Positions 35,651 to 48,429 of a stretch of DNA of 64,000 nt are shown piece by piece. The DNA is from Nageia nagi (taxonomy: Eukaryota > Pinophyta), in contig JBITNC010000001.1 in assembly GCA_050084985.1 (NCBI GenBank), forward strand, positions 171,306,001-171,370,000, written 5' to 3'. How positions within the stretch are numbered: position 1 is the stretch's first letter; every line of letters starts with the position of its first letter. The notes below the pieces were generated by a model. The model made no database searches, was not told the origin of the DNA, and was given only the letters and a program-made list of their open reading frames with translations. The position numbers and the translations under genes are program-made.

Positions 35651-36800
35651 GAGGAGATAAAGAGGTATATTTAGGAGTTGGTTGATCAAGGTATGATTAT
35701 ACCAAGTACATATCTATGTGGATCATCTATTTTTTTGGTTCCCAAAAAGGATCAAACTTGGAGAATATGTATTAACTACAAAGCACTTAACAAAATCACT
35801 ATCAAAAATTGTTATCCTTTTCCTCAAATAGATGATCTTTTGGATCAATACAAAGGTTAAGATTCTTCACTAAGTTGGACTTAAGGAGTGCATATCACCA
35901 AGTTTGAATCAAGGAGGAGAACATTTGGAAGACCACTTTCAAGACAAGATAAGGCCTATTTGAGTGGTTTATTTTTTCATTTGTTTTATGTAATGCACTG
36001 GCCATATTTAAGAGGGTGATAAATGATGTGCTTTGTCCATTTATTGATTCTTTTATTGTTGTATACTTGGATGATATTCTTATTTATAGTTATACTTGGG
36101 AAGAACATATTACACATATTATAAAAGTGTTTCAAGCTTTGAATAGGGATACATTGTTAAAAATGTCTAAATGTGAGTTTGGCAAAGAGTCTTTGGTGTA
36201 TTTGGACAATGTTATTAGTGATGGACAACTTAAGATAGATCCTAGTAAAGTAAGTGTTATAGTAGATTGGCCAAAGCCAACTAATATAACTAAATGAAGG
36301 AGTTTCTTAGATGTTTTTCAATATTTGAAACATTTTATTATTGATTTTTCTCATCTTGCTTCACCTTTACATGATGTAAATGACAAGACATTTTTTTCAA
36401 TGGGAAAAGAAACAATAAATATTTTTTGATACCTTGAAGCAAAATATTATTAGTGCACTTGTGCTTGCATTTCTTGATTTGTAGAAACCATTTGAAGTGG
36501 AGACTTACACAAGTGACTATGACATGGGGTTTATTTTTTTACAATAAGGTAAACCAATTTGCTATCATTCTAAAAAAAATAGTGGGGCCATTTTAAATTA
36601 TCCTACTTATGATAAAGAAATGTATGCATTGGTTTAAGATATTAAAAAGTGGAAATATTACTTAATGGGAAAGAAACAATCATTCATACCGATTATCAAT
36701 AGTTAAAGTACATACAATCTCAACCAAAATTGTAACAAATCACACACTATAGATGGATGGGTTTTCTGCAACAATTTCATCTTATGATCAAGTATAAGAA
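35651..36800 (+). pseudogene. gypsy E reverse transcriptase and RNase H
   Basis: The open part 35678-35860 reads [20 protein letters not shown] and [20 protein letters not shown], the RT fingers. After a frameshift, 36016-36297 holds SFIVVYLDDILIYS with catalytic YLDD at 36064-36075 and GKESLVYLDNVISDG. RNase H signs follow (EVETYTSDYDMGF-like text near 36495, IHTDYQ near 36685) with many stops. Confidence 0.85.
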
Positions 36801-38380
36801 AGGAACACAAAATAAGGTTGTTGACATGCTTTCTATACCACTTGTACCTACAAATTCTACTTCATTAATAGAATGCAATACAAATTTTTTGTTAACATCA
36901 TGCAAATGGGGGCTAGTGAGTTCCCTCTTATTTCTTAAATATATTTCTTCTCTTTTTAAGTCATTTGCAGAGGCATATGTGAAGGATCCTAACTTTGAAG
37001 AGGTGTATGAGTAGTTGTCTTCATCTAGGTCCAAGTATGAGGGCTTTAATTATTTTTATTTGCCAAATGGACTTATTTATCATTTTAATGCATTATATGT
37101 ACATATAGATGAAAGGATTAGACTAATTAGAGAAGAATATACTTCAAAGATTATGAGACATTTTAGGGTTGGAAAGACATTGCACAATTTGCAAAGGTAT
37201 GTATATTGGCCAAAGATGGCAAGATAAAGTTTCCAAGTACATAAGGGGATGTTCTTTATGTTACACCAGCAAGCCAAGTAATAGGAAATTGGGTTTGTAT
37301 TAGCCTCTTCTAGTAACTTCACGTACATAGGAATGTATCTTAATGGATTTTGTGGGAGGATTGCCTATGACCAAGAAGGGTCATGACTATTAATTTTTTA
37401 TTATGGATAAATTTAGCAAGATATGTATTTTTATTCCTTATAAGAAGATAATAACAAGGAAAGATACTATAAATTTATTTTTTTCACATGTTTAGGTTCA
37501 TTTTGGATTACCTACTCATATTATTTCAAATAAGCTAGTATATTTTTAAGCAAGTTTTATGCATGTTTGTGGGAAAACATGAATATAAGGTTGAAGAGGA
37601 GTACTACCTTTCATCCTCAAGTAGATGGAAAAACCAAGGTGGTGAATATGATAGTGGTTCAACTCTTGAGGGGTTATTATGGTAAGCATCCTAAGTCTTG
37701 GGATGAACATCTTGAATATATCCAACATTCATATAATAGGGCAATTCATGCTTCCATTATTAAGAGTCTTTTTGAGACTTATTTTAGTTATTTGCCACCT
37801 TCATCTTTTGATTATGTGTTTAGGAAGCAAAAGGATGAAGGAGATTCACTTAAGAAATAAGAGAAATAATTTGAACCCTTTTTTAAAAATATTAGACAAA
37901 TTCATATGAAAATCAAAGAGAAAGTTAAGATAATCCAAGCCCAGTACAAGATGAGACATGAAAAACATAAAGTTGAACATAAGTTTCATGTGGAAAGCCA
38001 TGTTTGGTTGCATCTTAGTAAGGAGAGGTTGTAAGGACTAGCCAAGAAGTTGAAACCTATAAGGTATGTACCATTTGAGATTATGGAGCAAATAAGTGAG
38101 AATACTTTTAGATTGAATCTACTAGCATATATGAACATCTATTCAGTTGTGAATGTAGAACATTTAAAATTGTATGAGCCATATATGTGGATAGAATATG
38201 AAGCAAGTTCAAATCAAATTTTTCCATCTCTTGATGACTTAACTCCTAATACTATGGATGAACTCAAAGAGGATTTCATATTACAAAAGAAGGTCCATGC
38301 TATAAGAAGAGGTGAGAGAGTTGTAATTGGTTTGATTGAAGGGAAATAAGTGTAATAAAGCCACATGGATGGATAAGTTT
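36801..38380 (+). pseudogene. gypsy E integrase with possible chromodomain-like tail
   Basis: The zinc-binding part is at 37015-37227 (EEYTSKIMRHFRVGKTLHNL, QRYVYWPKM). In the core, MDFVGGLP keeps the first Asp, but the second is ISNKLVYF (Asp to Asn) and the Glu site reads KTKVVN (Glu to Lys). The C-terminal part at 38050-38349 contains IRYVPFEIMEQISENTFRL and VNVEHLKLYEPY. After a frameshift the end reads NKATWMDKFRVGELYPHL, which resembles the end of a chromodomain (ATW motif); this part is tentative. Confidence 0.8.
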
Positions 38381-38437
38381 AGGGTTGGGGAGTTATATCC
38401 TCATCTATGCATTTTTGGGATCAAATTCCTTCTCATT

Positions 38438-38446
38438 GGGGAGGTG
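38438..38446 (+). promoter_or_regulatory. polypurine tract of gypsy E
   Basis: GGGGAGGTG immediately before the 3' LTR start TGATCCGAATTGG; plus-strand cDNA primer. Confidence 0.8.
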
Positions 38447-39174
38447 TGATCCGAATTGGATCATGTCAGCTTCATCGATGTAGGAGCAGTATTCATTCCA
38501 AAGGTATCTATCCTTGGCAATTGATCAAAGAATGAAATCTAGAGATGATTGGTGATAAAAAAAACCATATCATTAATAGCCTAAGTATATTATTTTTAGG
38601 CATTAATAGCCTTCATTTTGATGATTTAGTAGTGAAATTTGAAGGGGTATCAATAGTTCAGACAACTGAGTAGTTCAAGATCATCAATTGACATCTTGGA
38701 GACATATCTAGACCTATTTAAAGGCATGATACTCTCTTGATTATTCAATCTTATATTATAGAGTTTTGCTATTTTGAGATTGTAAATATTAGAAGCAAGA
38801 CCAAGATTCATTCTAGAAGTTTTGTAGTTCTGAATTGATTCTTCTTAATGTAGTAGATTGTAGTAGTGTTGTAGGATATGGTATTGCCATTATTTTGATG
38901 GTATTTCTCTATACGCATGTAATATTGTAATTTCCATAAACAATGAGAAGACAAGGATCCCATTACATGCTATATTAGCCCACATTGGGTGAACCATGTT
39001 AAATCATTATGTTAATCTTGTTCTGTGTGATTGAGATTATTAATTTGTAGTTTTACATTATGCAATTTTGAATTTATATACAATTTGTTAGTACTTATAA
39101 TGGTGAATATTTTTTTGTTCGAATTTTTAAGTGAGGATTTGAGCATGCTATAATATTCCAATGATTATGAATCA
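38447..39174 (+). repeat. 3' LTR of gypsy E (728 bp)
   Basis: Starts TGATCCGAATTGGATC and ends TTATGAATCA, followed by target duplication ACCAT (39175-39179). It aligns with 32997-33720. Confidence 0.88.
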
Positions 39175-39179
39175 ACCAT

Positions 39180-42160
39180 GTCATGGATGAAGTGGTACTT
39201 CATATCAAAATATTTAGACCTGTTATGGTGGAAAAAGTTCTTTTCCAATTGAATGGATTTTAAGTTATCACAAAACAATATAGTAATTTCTTTAAGTGCT
39301 TTTATCAACCATAATTCTTGAGCTCTAGCGCTTGTGATTGCAATATACTCACCTTTTGTAGAAGATAGAGTGATTGTACTTTTTTTTCTTAAACTGCATG
39401 TGATCATTCCAAATACAATACTAAAGCAATTCTCTATTGTATACTTTCTATCATCTAAATTACTTCCCCAATATGAATCGCTAAAGCTAACTAATTTCGA
39501 ATCATCATTTTTGAAATAATGAATACCAAACTCAATGATACCTTTCACATACCTTAGGATTATTTTAGTTTCTTTCATAGAATGATCACTCATATACCTT
39601 GATACAAGTGAAATAATATGTGCAATATTTGGTCTAGAATTTGTGAGAAATATCAAGTTCCCAACAATGTTTTTATAAGTTGTCATATTAAATTTATCAG
39701 TACCATCATCCTTACATAATAACTTGTCATGAGATATTAGTGTTAGAATTGGTTTATAATTATCCATGAAAAATTTATTTCACATATCATTAGCATATTT
39801 AGCTTTATAAATAAATATCTCACCTTCTCTTTGATACACTTCCATACCATGAAAATAATGCATTAAATCTAGATCTTTCATTTCAAGCTCTTGCTTCATT
39901 ACATTATTGAAATCATCATTCATCTTTGAACAAATACCCATGTAAATAAAATCATCAACATATAAATAGACAAGAAGAATAGCATTACCTTATTTCATGA
40001 GATATAGGTTAGATTAACTTTTGCTTCTTATGAAGAATGCTAATGGTAGTATCCATCAATCCTTGAATACCAAGCTCTTAAAGCCTTCTTGAGGCTATAT
40101 AAGGCCTTGTTAAATCTATACACAATATTCTCTTCTCCTTTTATTTTAAAACCTCAAGGTTTTTGTATATAAACCTCTTCATCCAAATAGCCATGCAACA
40201 ATCCACTTTTAACATCCATATGATGTACCTTCCAACCTTCATAGAAATCTAAAGAAAGTACTAACCTTATTTTTTCTTATCTTGAAATTGGTGCAAAGAT
40301 TACTTCATAATCAATTTCATACTTCCATGTGAATCATTTTTTCCACAAGCATTTCCTTATGCTTCTCAATGCTCCCATCAATATTATACTTGGTCTTGTA
40401 CATCCATTTAGAACCTAGATACTTTTTGCCTTATGGAATATTCATAAGCTCCTAAGTATCATTCCTTTTGATGGAATTGATTTCCTCATCCATTTCTTTC
40501 ATCCATAAATAATTATTACATGCTTATTCATAACTATATGGTTTGAACTCAACACTAATCATCAAAGCATAGTTAACAACATCACCTCTAGGATCACAAT
40601 CATCATCATCACCATACATTCTCAAAATTTCAATTCTTATCACAACTTGATATATATCTTTTTTTTTTAGCTTCTTTTAAGTCTTATTTGAAAGTTTATG
40701 TCTAATATTTGATAATATGGATGAATTTAAAGTGTCCTCTTATTTATATTTCTTCACACTACTTGGAGAATCATCATCACTCAATGAAGATCTTGAGGGA
40801 CTTTAAGAGGGACTTAAGGATGAGCTCCTTGTTGAACTTGGAATGGAAATTTCTATTTTTCTTGAACATTGGATTTCACCATTGGATTCATCATCAATAT
40901 GTATTTTTTTTATGAGAATACATTTCCTCTTTTACCAAAAATTAAATATTTAGGAACCACTATCTTGTGAGTTTTTAGATTATAAATCCTATAGGCTTTG
41001 GTATTTTCATAATAGCCAATGAAAATACATGCTTTGATTTTTTGATCAAGATTTCTTATTTTTCATCAAGTACATATGCATAATCTAATCAACTAAAAAC
41101 TTTAAAATGATTTACATTTGGTTTCTTTTCATACCATGCTTGATATGGAGTGATTCCTTCCAAGGTGTTAGTAGGTATTCTATTCAAGATGTATATTGTT
41201 GTCCTAATCTAATCATCCCACTACATATTACTCAATATCCTTATTTGTATCATCTTCCTTACCATCTCAACCATGGTTCTATTCTTTGTTTTGGATGCAC
41301 CATTTTTTTTGGATTATAGGCAGTCATGAGTTACCTTTAAATTCCAAAATATTTATAAAATTGGAGAAATTCATTTGAAAAATATTCTCTACCTCTATAA
41401 ATCCTTAAATATTTTACATAGCATTCATTTTAATTTTCAACATGATTTTTGAAATCTTTAAAATTATCAAATGCCTCATCTTTGGTCTTTCATAAATAGA
41501 CCCAACATAGTTTTAAAAAATCATCAATAAAAGTAATAAAGTATGAATTTTTACCCAAACTTTTAGTTTTCATTGGCCCAAAAATATCATAATTCACCAA
41601 TTGAAGTTCATAAGAGGCTCTCCATTTTTTTCCTTTAGTAAGAATCATCCTTGATATGTTAATAATATCAAACTAGTGAAGTTCAAATGACCATACCTTA
41701 AATGCCATATCTAATTTTTATTCTCAATGAAAACATCTACAAGTTAGGCTCCTTATCATCCAAAATTTAAAGAAAATAATCTATTTTTTCTCATAGGGAC
41801 TGTTGTAACCAACCTATTACCATAATTTTTATAAAATATTATACACTTTCCATCTTTAAAAACTAAGTTGTAGTTTTTATTCATTATTTTACATATAATA
41901 AATAAATTATGTTTCAAATTTGGAGTATAGTAAATATCATTTACCTTCTTTTGGAATTCATTAGTGTTCACCTCCATGGATATTGTACCTTCAACTAGTA
42001 ATTTTTTTTCATCTCCATGCTTGGTCTTGTACTTGTAGGAGTTATTCATTATAGAAAATAACTCCCACTTACCAATAATGTGGTTTGAGAAATCTATATA
42101 AATAATCCAAGTATCTTGTATATTCTGATTTGATTTTCCATATGTAAGGACCAAATTTTA
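39180..42160 (-). pseudogene. copia-2 pol (protease/integrase, RT, RNase H)
   Basis: On the minus strand: a GAG-pre-integrase region open at 42154-41756 (DTWIIYIDFSNHIIG, a protease loop relic, then GNRLVTTVPMRKNRLFSL); integrase at about 40900-41750, heavily broken; RT with LVYLYVDDFIYMG (YVDD at 39951-39962); and RNase H open at 39767-39165 for 200 codons (MTTYKNIVGNLIFLTNSRPN, TLSSTKGEYIAITSA). Order integrase before RT marks Ty1/copia. The RNase H frame runs into gypsy E at 39179 and resumes at 32991. This family is distinct from copia-1/3. Confidence 0.88.
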
Positions 42161-42757
42161 GGATCCTTCCTTCTCTCTATAGTGTGCACTACTTCTTACT
42201 TTTTGTTATCCCTTGAATCTACATTCTCTTCCATAGTGACCAAACTTGTTACAATAGTAATATTTCTTATTTTGTTTGTCATCTCTTCATTTCCTCTTCC
42301 TTGGGTAGCATCTTTTTTTTCTCTACCTCTTCCTCTTGAAAGAGATTGAACCCTTCCTTAACCTTTTCCTCTTCCATGTCCACTTGCTTTAGCTTCTTCT
42401 TCCTTGGATGCAAAAGCTTTTTCTTCAACAACACCAACATTTGGAGATGTATATTCTATTATTATTTCTCCATGATACATAAGTGAACCAATCAATTAAT
42501 CATAATCAAGAGTGGAAAGGTCCTTGATCTCATCATCAATTATAATGAAAAAATAATTCCATTTTGTAATAAGTTTTATTAACACTTTCTTTACAAATTA
42601 TTTTTTTATATATTCACCAAGAGTTTTCATCTTATTCACACAAACCTTAACTTATACAATATTCACCAATATTTTGTTCTTCTTGTACCTTTAGGTTTTT
42701 GAACTCTCTCTTAAGATTTTTAAGTTTGACTTTATTTACTTGTTCACTCCCTTTATA
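42161..42757 (-). pseudogene. copia-2 gag, C-terminal part
   Basis: A zinc-knuckle relic YYYCNKFGHYGREC (first Cys now Tyr) at about 42265-42222 follows an Arg/Gly-rich linker (SGHGRGKG, SLSRGRGRE). Upstream in element order are KDLSTL, SLMYHGEIIIEY and, at the edge, EQVNKVKLKNLKREFKNLKV. Adding 51243-51270 after removing copia-3 and one TTATA copy gives KDGYKGSEQVNKVK in frame, so the gag is split by copia-3. Confidence 0.85.
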
Positions 42758-43251
42758 TGTTGGAATGTATAATGCATTATTGTAAAGGTTTGTATTAAAT
42801 CTTTTATGTAATTTCACTAATACTTAAAGGTATCATTTGATACCTTAAATATTTAAGTGAATATGATAATGTAACTTATCCCACACTCCATGTCATGAGC
42901 ATGCCCCTTGGGTAAAAGAATGTGCATGTCATGCTTTTGTACATTGGATAAAAGAGTTATCTAAAGAGGGATTTTGGACTATAAATAAAAGTCTCTCTCT
43001 TTGTAATTACACACCAATTGTGGAGTAAAGTTATGCTATAGGATAGAAGTGTAGGATTTGAGATTAGGAGGATTGTAAGAGAGTTGTATTTGTGATTGAA
43101 GTAAAGATATAGTTAGTGGATGCACTCCTAGTTGGACGAACCACTTATATATTATATTGTGAGATTACTTTGTGAGTTTGTTAGATGTAATTGTGAGCTT
43201 TCATATGATCTTGGTTGATTAGGAATTATCTTGTTAGTGTTAGTTCCTTCA
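42758..43251 (+). repeat. 5' LTR of copia-3 (494 bp)
   Basis: Starts TGTTGGAATGTATAATGCAT, ends CCTTCA. A TATAAATAAAAG box lies near 42981. The matching 3' LTR has equal length. Confidence 0.93.
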
Positions 43252-43254
43252 ATT

Positions 43255-43270
43255 TGGTATCAAAACTCTT
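43255..43270 (+). promoter_or_regulatory. primer binding site of copia-3
   Basis: TGGTATCAAAACTCTT three bases after the LTR resembles the initiator-Met tRNA site TGGTATCAGAGC with G-to-A decay. Confidence 0.8.
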
Positions 43271-45985
43271 TGGAAGATCCTCTTCACATCCATGAAGTGG
43301 AATCTCTCCTTCAATTTGGTCTTAAACCTACTCTTCATTGTGAGGTATAAAGATCTTCAAAGGTATAAACTCCTTTCTTTTTTTTTACATGATACTAACA
43401 TTTTTTTTAGTCACAATTTTTTTGAGAAAATTTGCTTAATATAATAATGTATAATTGTTATACATCTTGGTTTTTTTTTTGGATTATTTCATTAAGGTAC
43501 TAACATCCTTTTGTTATGAACTAATCCAATTTTAGAATATATGTATATATTATTGCTATGAATTTTTTTCCTCTAACAAAAATAATTTATTAGTTGTAAT
43601 TTAAAAAAAAATAGCAATAATATGTTATATTAAAGGGATGCAATTTTTTTTACATATTTGTAAATAAATGTTACAATAAAAGGTGGAAGAAAGTATTTTT
43701 GTTGTAATCTATTTACAATTATTTTTCAAAGTGGTTGTAAATATATAAATAAATATATATATCTATGTGTGTGTGTGTGTGTGATAAAATTTATTAACCT
43801 TGAGATTTCAAATTCAAAAAAATTTTGGGCTCTAAGCCCAGCTAATTCTCCTTCATGCAATCAATTCCTTTGGCCATGCAACCTCTACTACCTAGCAACC
43901 CCTTATAGCCTACACAGTGTTGTGGTCTCTATAGTCTTCATAGCCACTTTGTGGCATTCTGTTATCATGAGATCCTCTTCCTCTTCATAGCTCTATAACT
44001 CTCCTCCCTCCACCCACTACTCAGCCTCTCTTTTGTAGCCTCATTCTGCACCCTCTACTCTCCAACCTTTGGCTTCTACAAATGCTAGGTCAAGAGTCTT
44101 ACATGCAAATTTGCTCATGAATTCTTGCAATATTCAACCTCATTAGACACTTGTAACCCCCTTGTGGCCTCCTATCACTTCCTCCTCATGGTGTGAGCAC
44201 TACTCCCTGCATCCTCTATCTATCACTCATTCACTCAAACCTATCTATGTAGTCCTCCTTGAATGCAGCTAGCTCTACGTACTTCTTGGTGCCCCTAGTG
44301 CTTCCTCACCTCATGCATAGTCCCCTGGTCCCCTAAGCTCCCTTTTGCTACATGCGATGGCTCCTCCTTGCATGCATGACTACTCTCCACACCCCTTAGC
44401 TCATTTATTTATTTCTTTTTTATTTTTCTTCCCTTAAGCATTCACTAACTCTTGCTTGATGCACTATTTTTGAGGCATTTGATTTTTTGCTTTCTTACAA
44501 ACAACATTTTTTATCATTTATAGTTAGACTAATGCATGGAATAAACTTTCTCTATCACATTAATTGCATAAAGTGGAGTGTAGGTGTCTCTCCTCATTAA
44601 TCTTTGGCAAGGATTGTGGTTAGGTAAATGATGGCTTTTCCTTTTTTTTTTTTGGGAAGAAGTTTTAAATTACTATGATAAAATTATTAATTCCATTTAC
44701 CTAGTTAAAATTATCTTGCAGTTGTAAGGTAATTTTTTAGCTAAGTTTTTTTTTCTCTCTCTAGAGGAATATTTATACATGTTTTGTTTTGTCTTAACTA
44801 CATTGCAATTTCCTTTAGTAAATATTACTTAGGTAAAAGTAATATTGAAGGAATCATTTTAAGTAACAAGGGGGAAGTTTTTGAAATTGTTACTTAAATT
44901 TTTAGATCCTTGATGCAATGTTATGAATGGACTTATGCAATTTTTTATGCAAAGTTAATGAATGAACTTATGCAAATTATGCATGCTCCCTGAAGTTTAA
45001 ATTTAAGTATTACATGCTAAGAATGACTTATGCAAAATAAGTTAATGATGCACACTTAGGAATTAAATTTTTTAAGTTAATACTTAGGACTTAAAATTTT
45101 AAGATGCATACTTATGACTTAAAATGCATGTTGAGTATTTATCCTTGTGCAAAAGTATAGAATGGACTTGTGCAAAATAAGAGATGATGTAAAGATGTCC
45201 TTTAGGGGTTGGTAAACAAAACCCATTGGACACTTAGGTTTCAAATTGAATAGATGATATTTACTTATGCTATTTTACTTCATATTTTTTAGTTTGCTTT
45301 ATTTAGTTATGTAAAAATGCAAACATTGATATGAGTATACCCCTAAAATAAACACATTCGCATGTACATTCTACAACATAACTTGTTTGGGGAGCCATGG
45401 GATGAGGATAGGCAAACTGGAGCCTTTAAGTTTGACAATTCAAGTGGTGAAAAGTTTATACTTCTTAATTTCCCCTAAGTCCTTTATTGGTCTAAATATA
45501 ACTTTATTAGGTGGACAAGCATATGTGTAGTGATACCACATGTTCACACATCCATTCAAATATTATCTTGATATCCTAAGAGGAAAACTTGAAACCTAAT
45601 CAAGATTAATAATTTAGCCAATCCAATAAATATTGAAACCTTAGAAAATAGCTAGTACTTCTCCTTATGAGAGTATATTATTGGACAAGGGGAACTGATT
45701 GAGGATTGGTAGGACCTAGGCTTCTCTTGTGTGGGCATCTAGGTGAAAGCCTAATTTTAGATAAGAAAATAAGCCTTAATAATGTTATTCTACATCTATG
45801 ATTCTTGAGATAAAAAATGTATTTAGGTACAGAGGTTATTATTTGAATTGTAAAACATTTGCACTTATGAATCAAATCAAGCATGTATCTAGTATTAGAT
45901 GTAACATGTATTATTTACTTGATTAAAACTTGACATTTTATTTATTGAAAACACATGCTTATTATTTCACATTTTTGTGTAGCAA
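43271..45985 (+). other. long untranslated leader of copia-3
   Basis: 2.7 kb with no credible ORF before the gag ATG. Parts: AT-rich homopolymer tracts (43380-43760), a (GT)n tract at about 43765-43783, a pyrimidine-rich block (about 43840-44400), and a stretch at 44920-45190 where GACTTATGCAAA/GAACTTATGCAAA-type words recur about five times. The gag-proximal part aligns with copia-1 4090-5200 reversed. A minus-strand open frame at 45884-45678 mirrors one in copia-1 but is a by-product of homology. Confidence 0.7.
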
Positions 45986-46930
45986 ATGGATGATTCTTTT
46001 TTACCCAAACACATTCTTGATGGTTTCAACTATGGGATTAGGGAACCTCAGATGAGAGCTAAATTGTAGGCAAGTAAGCTTTAGCAAATAGTGAATGAGA
46101 ACCTTGTACCTCCTATATATGAGAAGGCACTAGAGGCTTACAACATAAAGAATGAGTTGGCAACCTCTATGATTTATTATGTAGTTTTAGATGATGTGCT
46201 CCTCATGATTTTCTCTTCAACCTTATAAAAAGAAGCATGGGATAAGCTAAAGAAAGTCTACCTTAGTTCAAACTTTTCAAAAATATTTACCATACTCCAA
46301 AAGTTACTTCAATCTTGTCAAAAGAAAAATGAAAATGTGGTTATCTACTTAAATTAAATCATTGACCTAAGAACCCAACTTGTTGCTTGTGGGTGCAATT
46401 GGATCAATGATGAGTTCATGGTCTTCATCATTCTTCAAATCCTCTCTTCATAGTTTGGAAACTTTATGATAGTTATGAAAACAAGGCTTGATGATGAAAA
46501 ATAAGTCTTCTCCCTTGAGAACCTTTTAAGGCACCTATTGAAGCATGAGAAAACCCTTAACAATAAAGGGTTGATTTCTTCTCTTAAGGATAATAATGTT
46601 GCTCTTGGAGCAACCAAAAATCCTTTCAAAAGGAAGTTCAACTATAAAACAAAACTTATTCTTCTTTCTCTAAAATATTTGGGAAAAGAGGTAACGGCTA
46701 CAATAGTAATAGGAACAACAAAAACAATAACCATAGCAGTAGAAACAATAGCAACAACAATCATTTCAAGTAAAGAGATGGAAAAGGCAAAGCAAACACT
46801 TCTTATCTTAAGAAAAATTTTGATGGTAATTATAAATATTTTAGCATTTAAGGTCATAAAGAAATTGATTTCTAAAAAAAGAAAAGAGAGAAAAAGGATA
46901 AAGGTAATGGAAATGTAAAAAATAACAAAG
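45986..46930 (+). pseudogene. copia-3 gag with destroyed zinc knuckle
   Basis: ATG 45986 begins MDDSFLPKHILDGFNYG, matching copia-1. ELATSMIYYVVLDDVLLMI and NWINDEFMVFIILQIL align with copia-1 gag. A frameshift occurs near 46660; the 126-codon open frame at 46538-46918 is partly out of frame after it. In the gag frame the knuckle at 46831-46872 reads YKYFSI, stop, GHKEIDF where copia-1 has CNYCGIQGHKEVNC, so all three Cys are lost. Not functional. Confidence 0.87.
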
Positions 46931-46989
46931 GAAAGAAAAATATTCGTGCTAGTTTTGCTATGGTGCTCTACTCCTTATCTCGCACATTT

Positions 46990-48260
46990 TTCATCTAAAT
47001 AGATTATTGACTCTGGTTGCACTAATCACCTATGCTTTGAAAAAGAAAAGTTTGAGAACTTTCACAAGTATAAAAAGGATGTAATTGTGATAGATGATAA
47101 TTCTACCCTTAAAGGTCAAAGAATTGGGAGTGTGCTAATTTACAAAAAATTCTTGAAAATATTCTCTATGTTCTTAAATTAAGGATGAACCTTCTCTCCA
47201 TGATCTAAATTGCTAAAAAATGGTACTCTTTTAAGTTTAACTTTCAATCTTGGTGTATTAAGAAAGGACTTACCACTTTGGTTAAAGGATGTATGAAAAA
47301 TAACCTCTACATTATGGATCAAGTTTTATTAAAGATATGTCTTGCTTCTAGTGTGTGTTTTAAAGGTAATTTATAGCACCATCATTTAGAGCACCTTAAA
47401 CATAAGAGTATTCAATTCATGAAAGACCAAGAACTTGTGGAAGGTTTGCCTTCAATTTTTCCTTCAGTTAGTCTATGCGAGAAGTGCATTCTTGGAAAGA
47501 TGCATAGACAAAAATTTAAAAAAGATAAGGAAACAAGAGCATCTCAACCTCTTTAACTTATGCATTCAAATTTGATGGGTCTATTTCAAACTAAGTTACT
47601 TGAAGGATCATATTACATCTTAACCTTATTGATGGTTTTAGTAGGATGACCTTTGGGTATCTACTTGAGCATAAGGATCAAACTTTTGAGAGTTTTAAGG
47701 TTTTTAAGGCCTTTGTTGAGAATCAAACTAACTTTAAAATCAATATGTTGAGATTAGATAATGGGGAAGAATATAATACCAATGAGTTCAATTACTATTA
47801 TGTTAAGTATGGAATCAAGAGGTAGTTTACAATTCCATACACTTCTTAGTAGAATAGTGTTGCCAAAAGGAAAAATGGAATAATTATGGAGATGGCTAGA
47901 TGCATGTTGGGTAATCTTCCTAAATTTTTATGGGGTAAAGCTATGAGCACTACTATTTACATCTTGAATAGGTGTCCCATAAAAGCCATTTAGAGTAAAA
48001 CTCCTTTTAAGGCATGGTTAGGAAGAAAACCTAATATTTCTCACCTTATGATGTTTGGTTGTGAAGCATTCTCCTACATTATTTTTGAGAAAAGGAAGTT
48101 GGATGAAAGAGCTAAAAAATGTATCTTTATAGGTTATGATAGTCAACATAGAGGCTATATGCTCTCCTCTCTAATCTATAAAGTACTGTTCTTTTCAAGG
48201 GATGTAAATTTCAATGAACTTCTTAAAGAATCTACTTCTAAGACGAGGTTGATGATCTAA
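46990..48260 (+). pseudogene. copia-3 protease and integrase
   Basis: The protease loop IIDSGCTNHLCFEKEKF keeps DSG at 47009-47017. The integrase zinc site has HHLEHLKHKSIQFM and LCEKCILGKMHR (about 47380-47510). In the core, MLRLDNGEEYN holds the second Asp near 47755, and QQNSVAKRKN shows the catalytic Glu changed to Lys near 47870. CMLGNLPKFLWGKAM and the open segment 48048-48260 (MMFGCEAFSYIIFEKRKLDE, FIGYDSQHRGY) follow. Stops and frameshifts break it. Confidence 0.88.
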
Positions 48261-48429
48261 ACAACTCTTTATTTGCTCCTAGCTATTTGGATATTGATAT
48301 AGACAAGTCACCTCAAGAACAAAATTCTTTAACACAAAGGGTAACAAGGAGCATGACCTTGAATAAATTCTTAATTTCTAAGATTGACAACAAGCATGAG
48401 CCCTCAACCTTCAAAGAAGCTTCTAACCA

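Larger units (their letters stand above)
32997..39174 (+). mobile_element. Ty3/gypsy element (gypsy E), complete with LTRs and TSD
   Basis: A full-length plus-strand element of 6.2 kb: 5' LTR 32997-33720, primer site, gag, protease, RT, RNase H, integrase, polypurine tract and 3' LTR 38447-39174. The target duplication ACCAT is at 32992-32996 and 39175-39179. It lies in the RNase H of copia-2. No additional RNase H is present, and the initiator-Met-type primer site plus the integrase end suggest the chromovirus side of Ty3/gypsy. All ORFs are broken. Confidence 0.9.
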
